From Streptomyces gobiensis (lineage in GTDB: Bacteria; Actinomycetota; Actinomycetes; Streptomycetales; Streptomycetaceae), in NCBI RefSeq assembly GCF_021216675.1, contig NZ_CP086120.1, positions 2,028,501 through 2,092,500 of the forward strand: DNA of 64,000 nt. The letters are read 5' to 3'. Below the pieces are notes generated by a model, which saw nothing but the letters and a program-made list of their open reading frames with translations, searched no databases and was not told the DNA's origin. Each line of letters opens with the position of its first letter. Position 1 is the stretch's first letter. Shown here piece after piece: positions 59,588 through 64,000 of the stretch. A program made the position numbers and the translations under genes.

Positions 59588-60393
59588 GCGAAACCCTCAA
59601 GGCCGTCCAGGACATGACGGACGACACCCCGGCAACCGACGTGACCGACACCTTCGAACAGTGGCGCCTCCTGCTCACCGAGCTCAAGGAGAAGATCGAC
59701 GCCCGCTTCGAGCTCCACCGGGATCCGTCCAGCAAGGACCTGGACACCTACGGCTCGCCGCCCGAGAGCCCCGGCGGCTCGCTGGCCGCCTACACCGGCC
59801 CGGAGGTCGACTGGATGGTGCACTCCTGGCTGGGCAACCCCACCCGCGGCTTCGCCAATCTCCACCTGACCGTCTGGCTCGGCCCGCACATCCGCGTCCC
59901 GCACCTGGGCATCGCCCTGCTGTGCTGGCCGGGCGGCTGGTTCTACCTCGATTCCGTACCCCGTACGAACCTGCTCGCGGACGGCGGTTACTACGACCGC
60001 TACTACGGGCCCGTCGCCCGCGAATGGCTGTCCGTACGCGAGGAGAACCCGCAGCTGTCGTGGTTCACCAGCCGCGCCGGATTCATCCGGGCGAGCCTGT
60101 CCCCCACCGCGTACTGCTACTCGATGCCCCGCGACGATCACCACATCGCGCTCGTGCGGCGGCTGACGCACGCGCACGTGGACCGGTGGCTGGGGTGGGT
60201 GGACGAGGCGGAACCCGTACCGGAGGAGCAGCGGGCCGCGCTCGCCGCCGCCGACCTGGCGACCCGCCGCAACATCGCCGAACGCGACCCCGCCAACGTC
60301 ATGGGCGTGCGGTACTTCGGCGAGGAGACCACCGACCGGCTGGTCCGCGCCCTGTGGGGCGGGGACCGCGAGTCGCCCCGGCCCGCGTCATGA
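59584..60393 (+). CDS. Red chlorophyll catabolite reductase (RCCR) homologue
   Basis: 269 residues. Compared from memory with Arabidopsis RCCR, the match runs over most of the protein: RVPHLGIAL, then FYLDSVPRTNLLADGGYYDRYYGP (plant LDLPHRKDLV...PDYLKEYYQ), FIRASLSPTA (plant VRSAFSPTA, ~168-176), HVDRWLGWV (plant EVLEVWLE), RRNIAERD (plant RRKSIEDD, with Asp235 at the place of the essential plant Asp291) and FGEETTDRLVRA (plant FGEEVSSRVVHA). The plant active-site Glu154 seems to be Ala111. RCCR reduces the open-chain chlorophyll product with ferredoxin. Coupled to the nitrilase gene by GTGA. Family assignment firm by motif; exact substrate open. Confidence 0.82.
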   Translation: MSETLKAVQDMTDDTPATDVTDTFEQWRLLLTELKEKIDARFELHRDPSSKDLDTYGSPPESPGGSLAAYTGPEVDWMVHSWLGNPTRGFANLHLTVWLGPHIRVPHLGIALLCWPGGWFYLDSVPRTNLLADGGYYDRYYGPVAREWLSVREENPQLSWFTSRAGFIRASLSPTAYCYSMPRDDHHIALVRRLTHAHVDRWLGWVDEAEPVPEEQRAALAAADLATRRNIAERDPANVMGVRYFGEETTDRLVRALWGGDRESPRPAS

Positions 60394-61361
60394 GCCAGGT
60401 CCGGTCCCTGTGGTGGGCCCGGCGGGTGCCCGGCCTCAAGGAACCGTTCGACACCGTCCACCTGCGCGTCTTCTACCCCGCCCGGCACACGGGCTCCGAC
60501 GCCGAACGCCTGACCGGCGAGGTCCCGGCCGATCCGTCCCGCGCCCCCTACCCCGTCGTCCTGCTCCTTCCCGGCATCAACATCGGCCAGGACGCGTACC
60601 GCTGGCTCGCCCTCGCCCTCGCCGAGAAGGGGCTGATCACGGTCACGGCCGACCTGGTCGGTGAGCTGTTCGCCGGCAGCCACGGCCTCACCCCGGCCAT
60701 CGACCTCGACGCCGCCTCCCCGGCCGGGTACGGCTCCCGGCCCACCTCCCCCCTCATCGCGGCGCTGCTCGCCGCGATGGGCGAGCTCGTCGGCCGGCCT
60801 CCCCTGGACGGCCTGCTGGACCTGGACCGCGTCGCGCTGGGCGGGCACTCGGCGGGCGGCACCGTGGCGTTGCAGTCCGCCGGGTTCACGCCGGGCGTCC
60901 GCGCGGTCTTCACGTATGGGGCCCATACGCTGGTCGCCTCGATGCTGGGCTGGCCGCCCGGCACGGTGCTGCCGGTGAGCGGCACCGCACCGGTCATGCT
61001 GCTGTCCGGCGAGACGGACGGCGTGATCGCCGCGAGCACCGACCGGTACGGGGGCGAGGGCGCGACCGATCCCGTGGAGCGCACCTTCACCCAGGCACTG
61101 CGGGACGCGGACGGGGCGCACGTCTGGGCGCGGCTCACCGGCGCGGGACACTTCACGCTCTGCGATCCGCACGACCCCACGACGGCCCGTGGGTTCCTGG
61201 AGCGGCCCGGCGGAGCCCAGCGCTCGGCACGGGCTCTGCTGGCCCGGCTCGTCACGCTCTTCTGCACCGCCCATCTTCGCCGTGACGCCGCGGCCCGCGG
61301 CGCACTGATGTCACTGCTCGCCCCGCCCCATCCCGGCCTCGCCCTGGTGCGTCGCCGCTGA
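60390..61361 (+). CDS. Alpha/beta hydrolase, chlorophyllase/dienelactone hydrolase-like
   Basis: 323 residues without signal peptide. VVLLLPGINIGQDAYRWLALALAEKGLITVTADLVGE (oxyanion loop), DRVALGGHSAGGTVALQSAG with nucleophile Ser154, VMLLSGETDGVIA with the Asp and LTGAGHFTLCDP with the His complete the triad. GHSAGG differs from plant chlorophyllase GHSRGG by one residue, which is suggestive but generic for the fold. Located between the RCCR and the Rieske gene (ATGA overlap with RCCR, 40 bp to the next), so it probably hydrolyses an ester of the same tetrapyrrole substrate. Confidence 0.82.
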   Translation: MSQVRSLWWARRVPGLKEPFDTVHLRVFYPARHTGSDAERLTGEVPADPSRAPYPVVLLLPGINIGQDAYRWLALALAEKGLITVTADLVGELFAGSHGLTPAIDLDAASPAGYGSRPTSPLIAALLAAMGELVGRPPLDGLLDLDRVALGGHSAGGTVALQSAGFTPGVRAVFTYGAHTLVASMLGWPPGTVLPVSGTAPVMLLSGETDGVIAASTDRYGGEGATDPVERTFTQALRDADGAHVWARLTGAGHFTLCDPHDPTTARGFLERPGGAQRSARALLARLVTLFCTAHLRRDAAARGALMSLLAPPHPGLALVRRR

Positions 61362-61401
61362 ACCCCCGACATCCCCGACTCGATTCCGAGGAGCGGCACG
61401 G

Positions 61402-62562
61402 ATGCTCAAGAATTTCTGGTACGCGGTCGAGTTCGCCGGCCGCGTCGGGCGCACGCCCCGGAGAGTGGTGTGCCTGGGCCAGTCGCTCGCGCTGTACCGC
61501 ACCGGCGCCGGCCGCCCCGTCGCCCTGTCCGACCTCTGCGCGCACCGGGGCGCGGCCCTGTCCGCCGGCACCTTGGCGGGCGACTGCGTGGTCTGCCCCT
61601 ACCACGGGTGGCGGTTCGACGCGGACGGGGCGTGCACCCTCATCCCGGCCAACCAGCCCGGGCGGGGCATCCCCAGGAAAGCGCGGGTCGACTCGTACCC
61701 CGTACAGGAAAAGTACGGCTTCGTGTGGGTGTTCCTCGGCGACCTGCCGCCCGAGCAGCGGCCCCCGATCCCGGTCTGGCCCGAGTTCGACGACCTCGTC
61801 GAGCACGGTGGGCGGTTCAAGGCGGTCAGGGGCGAGTACCTGTGGCACTCCAACTACGAGCGGGTGCTGGAGAACGGCTGCGACATCGCGCACACCCCGT
61901 TCGTCCACGCGGGCTCCTTCGGCAACCCGGACCGGCCTGAAGTCGAGGAGTACACGCTGGAACAACCCGACGAGTGGTCGGCGTTCGCAACGGTCGCCCT
62001 GCATCCGCCCACCGCCAGAGGACTATGGGGCAGGCTGTACGCGGACCGCAGGGCACGGGCGAAGGACCGGCCGCCGGTGGTGACCACGGCCGGCTGGATG
62101 CTGCCGAACCTCATCAAGCTGCGGGTGCGGCTGCCCCTCGGCAGCATGGTCATCTACGACACCAACATCCCCGTCGACGAGACGACGACCCTGGTGAAGT
62201 GGGTGGCGCTGCGGGACTTCCTCACCGGGGCGTGGGCCGACGGCAACACGCGCAAGCGGGTCATGAAGATCTTCGGCCAGGACGCTCCCGTCGTGGACGG
62301 CACCCGCCCCGAACTGCTGCCCGCCGACCTGGGCGCGGAGCTGCACCTGCGGTCCGACCTGATCTCGGTCGCGTACCGCCGCAAGCGTCAGGAACTGGCC
62401 GCCAAGGGCTGGATGGTCGGTGAGGCCGACCGCATCACCGGCGACGTCCCGCAACGCACCGCCACCGTGATCCCCTCACCGGGCCGGCGGGACATCCCCG
62501 AGTTCGCGCGCGCCTGGGAGCAGAAGGCGCACGGATTCCACCCCACCGTCGAGAGCGAGTGA
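61402..62562 (+). CDS. Rieske non-heme iron oxygenase, pheophorbide a oxygenase-like
   Basis: 386 residues. The N-terminal Rieske domain has CAH (Cys46, His48) and CPYH (Cys65, His68) in LCAHRGAALSAGTLAGDCVVCPYHGWRFDADG, binding a 2Fe-2S cluster. The mononuclear iron site is ENGCDIAHTPFVHAG with Asp161, His164 and His169 (DxxHxxxxH). The opening FWYAVEFA and CxxIPxxxxxxxIPxxAxVxSYPVQEKYGFVWVFLGD pattern is that of the PaO/VanA/TIC55 group. In plants PaO opens the chlorin ring before RCCR acts; here the genes are in the same operon. No dedicated reductase or ferredoxin gene is seen in the window. VanA-like demethylase is the alternative. Confidence 0.86.
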   Translation: MLKNFWYAVEFAGRVGRTPRRVVCLGQSLALYRTGAGRPVALSDLCAHRGAALSAGTLAGDCVVCPYHGWRFDADGACTLIPANQPGRGIPRKARVDSYPVQEKYGFVWVFLGDLPPEQRPPIPVWPEFDDLVEHGGRFKAVRGEYLWHSNYERVLENGCDIAHTPFVHAGSFGNPDRPEVEEYTLEQPDEWSAFATVALHPPTARGLWGRLYADRRARAKDRPPVVTTAGWMLPNLIKLRVRLPLGSMVIYDTNIPVDETTTLVKWVALRDFLTGAWADGNTRKRVMKIFGQDAPVVDGTRPELLPADLGAELHLRSDLISVAYRRKRQELAAKGWMVGEADRITGDVPQRTATVIPSPGRRDIPEFARAWEQKAHGFHPTVESE

Positions 62563-62564
62563 TC

Positions 62565-63323
62565 ATGTCAGAAGCGGCGATGTCCCCGTCCGCCCGGCTG
62601 TCGGCCCTGGTCCTCGACCAGCTCCTCGCCGGTACGGGGGTGAGCGAGCGGCCCACCGAGTGGACGACCCTGCGCGGCCCCGCCTTCCCCGAACCGGTCG
62701 GCCGCGTACGGTACTTCACCGGCGGCCTCCGCTCCGTCTCATCGGTGGTGTACATCGGGCTGATGCTGCCCGCAGCGGCGCTGGACAGCCACATGGTGTT
62801 CGCCTTCGGCGCGGACGACGGCCCGCTGCCCCACTTCACGCTCGACTCGGTGTACGCGGGCGGTGGTTACGCCTTCCACCTGGACCTGGTGCAGCGGGCC
62901 GACCTGGCCGCCCACCCGGTGTACGCCGACACCGTGTACGGTCCGCTCACCAAGCCCCACGCCCGGGCCGCCGACATCCCCGGACTCACCGCCGCGGCCA
63001 TCAGCCCGCGCCAGCGGTCCCTGATGTCCCCGTGGATGCTGGTCCACCGCGCCGACGAGGCGGCCCTGCGCACGGTCGGCCCCCTCGCGGAGGAATACGT
63101 GGAGCACTGGCTGTCGCTCGCCGCCGCGATGCCGGCGGAGGTGGCCGGCGAACTCGCCGACACCGACCTGCCCGTACGGGACCGGCGGCTGCGCACCGCG
63201 CTGTTCAGCCGGGCGATCGACCCGGTGTGGGGCAGGGTCGACCGGCTGCTCGGCACCGCGACCACGGACCGGCTGCGGCACCTGTTGATCACCGGCCGCC
63301 CCGACCGGGAGGCGGTCCGGTGA
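62565..63323 (+). CDS. Second RCCR-like protein
   Basis: About 252 residues. LPHFTLDSVYAGGGYAFHLDLVQRADLAAHPVYADTVYGPLTK follows the RCCR pattern (plant NFVVELIQSSSKSLVLILDLPHRKDLVLNPDYL), with Asp at the place of plant Glu154. Later VGPLAEEYVEHWLSL resembles the HVDRWLGWV helix of the first RCCR gene, and RRLRTALFSRAIDPVWGRVDRLLG its RRNIAERD region. Similarity is weaker than for 59584-60393, so it may be a paralogue with another reduction or a partner subunit. GTG 62559, overlapping the Rieske stop, is an alternative start. Ends on the start of the next gene (GTGA). Confidence 0.68.
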   Translation: MSEAAMSPSARLSALVLDQLLAGTGVSERPTEWTTLRGPAFPEPVGRVRYFTGGLRSVSSVVYIGLMLPAAALDSHMVFAFGADDGPLPHFTLDSVYAGGGYAFHLDLVQRADLAAHPVYADTVYGPLTKPHARAADIPGLTAAAISPRQRSLMSPWMLVHRADEAALRTVGPLAEEYVEHWLSLAAAMPAEVAGELADTDLPVRDRRLRTALFSRAIDPVWGRVDRLLGTATTDRLRHLLITGRPDREAVR

Positions 63324-64000
63324 CGGCACAGGCGTCCCCCAGTGTCTGGCAGCAGCGCATCGCGGGCGAGTGGCACGGCCGCCCGTCCCTCTTCGACGCC
63401 CACGGCACCTGGTGCGGCTACGAGGACATCCGCCGCTCGTCCGACGTCGAGGACGGCGCCACCGTCTACCGCATGGACGGCGGCCTCGCGGGCGGCGGGC
63501 CGCTCGCCGGCCGCTTCCGCCTCGCCGCGCCCTTCGCGTTCGCGGTGAGCGACGCGGACGACAACCGCCTCTACTGCGGTCCCGACTTCCACGGCAGTGG
63601 GCAGCCGTACGGCGCCTTCGTCGACGCCCACTACTACGGCCCCGGCTGGCAGGTGGGCCTGAACACCTGGAACCACGTGCTGCCCGGCGGCACCACCCAG
63701 GTCTACTCCTCGGTCCTGTACCAGGGCTGGACGGTCATCGGCTGCTTCAACGGCCTCTATCTGAGGACCACCGACCATGACACCAACCCCGGCGCCCGGC
63801 GGGCCGTCACCGCGCACCGGGACGCCGAGACCGCCAACGGCCCCGTCCCGTGGATCCTGCCGACCAAACAGTCGGGGCGCTACGCGGGTGACTGCGAGCT
63901 GTGGGGAGCGGACCAGAAGCCGCTGGGCACGGTGCGGGTCGTCGACCGGCTCACCCCGCTGGACCTGCTCCGCACCGAGCACCGCGTCACCTGGACCGGA
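63320..64000 (+). CDS. Lipocalin-like protein of unknown function, cut by the right window edge
   Basis: 227 codons are visible, with no stop before the edge. GTG 63320 overlaps the preceding stop. The sequence is rich in short beta-strand-like segments with aromatic residues: EWHGRPSLFDAHGTWCGYEDIRRSS, RFRLAAPFAFAVSDADDNRLYCGPDFHG, YYGPGWQVGLNTWNHVLPGGTTQVYSSVLYQGWTVIGCFNGLYLR, SGRYAGDCELWGADQKPLGTVRVVDRLTP. This looks like a lipocalin/calycin barrel, a fold that binds bilins and other hydrophobic ligands. I do not recognise a named family; the operon context suggests handling of the same pigment-type ligand. Confidence 0.65.
   Translation, partial: MTAQASPSVWQQRIAGEWHGRPSLFDAHGTWCGYEDIRRSSDVEDGATVYRMDGGLAGGGPLAGRFRLAAPFAFAVSDADDNRLYCGPDFHGSGQPYGAFVDAHYYGPGWQVGLNTWNHVLPGGTTQVYSSVLYQGWTVIGCFNGLYLRTTDHDTNPGARRAVTAHRDAETANGPVPWILPTKQSGRYAGDCELWGADQKPLGTVRVVDRLTPLDLLRTEHRVTWTG

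Noticed and set aside
32216-64000. Nicotinate degradation cluster (maleamate amidase, maleate isomerase, monooxygenase)
   Set aside because: No 2,5-dihydroxypyridine dioxygenase or N-formylmaleamate deformylase is visible, the isomerase-like protein lacks both Cys, and RCCR, PaO-like and CoA-lyase genes would be unexplained.

Overview
The window looks like Streptomyces chromosome. It is very GC-rich, uses many GTG and TTG starts, packs genes into operons with 4-bp stop/start overlaps, and carries the principal-like sigma factor gene hrdD, the glp-glpR/sepX division pair, mscL and an FmdB zinc-ribbon gene in an order I remember from other Streptomyces. Everything here is read from sequence; no database search was run.

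Layout. 1-4 kb: choline-to-betaine genes, with a BCCT transporter (cut by the left edge) behind betA, divergent from betB. 4.0-9.3 kb: tRNA-Ala(CGC), then the leftward galU-glp(moeA)-moaC-mog-GNAT-glpR(sepX) operon. 9.4-27.2 kb: core genes (5-formyl-THF cyclo-ligase, penicillin acylase family protein, K+/H+ antiporter, MFS, FmdB, MTA phosphorylase, CpaB-like protein, MscL, a truncated AMP-ligase fragment, DmpA-type peptidase, HrdD with a SigR-type promoter, PAT-like acetyltransferase, TetR plus 14-TM efflux pump with a clear operator, M6 protease, lipoprotein). 27.5-31.85 kb: a 4.2-kb island inserted at tRNA-Arg(CCT), bounded by a perfect 43-bp repeat of the tRNA 3' end. It holds a carbonic anhydrase-SulP bicarbonate-type operon, a small secreted protein and a decayed zapE fragment, but no integrase.

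32.2-64 kb (continuing past the right edge): a large catabolic region. Its most telling genes are at the right: a homologue of plant red chlorophyll catabolite reductase (RCCR, 59584-60393), a second RCCR-like protein (62565-63323), a Rieske oxygenase of the type of pheophorbide a oxygenase (61402-62562), an alpha/beta hydrolase with a GHSAGG elbow, a secreted alpha/beta hydrolase and a lipocalin-like protein. The rest is rich in C-N hydrolases (hydantoinase-like, isatin-hydrolase/cyclase family, isochorismatase family, CbiZ family, tandem nitrilase), followed by two class III CoA transferases, a MmgE/PrpD protein, a CitE-like lyase, an HMG-CoA-lyase-like enzyme, two flavin monooxygenase systems and two aldehyde dehydrogenases.

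My interpretation (inference) is a bacterial tetrapyrrole or chlorophyll breakdown pathway. Hydrolases strip the ester; a Rieske enzyme and RCCR-type reductases open and reduce the macrocycle; the pyrrole or maleimide fragments are opened by C-N hydrolases; and the resulting alkyl-maleate-type acids are activated to CoA thioesters and cleaved by lyases.

The region is tied together by a repeated operator. A 17-bp core of GTTTC-N7-GAAAC type, usually with a third half-site 3 bp away, occurs upstream of essentially every operon from 36 to 58 kb, including upstream of the only IclR-family regulator gene (48504-49289). That common control is the strongest evidence that these genes form one system.
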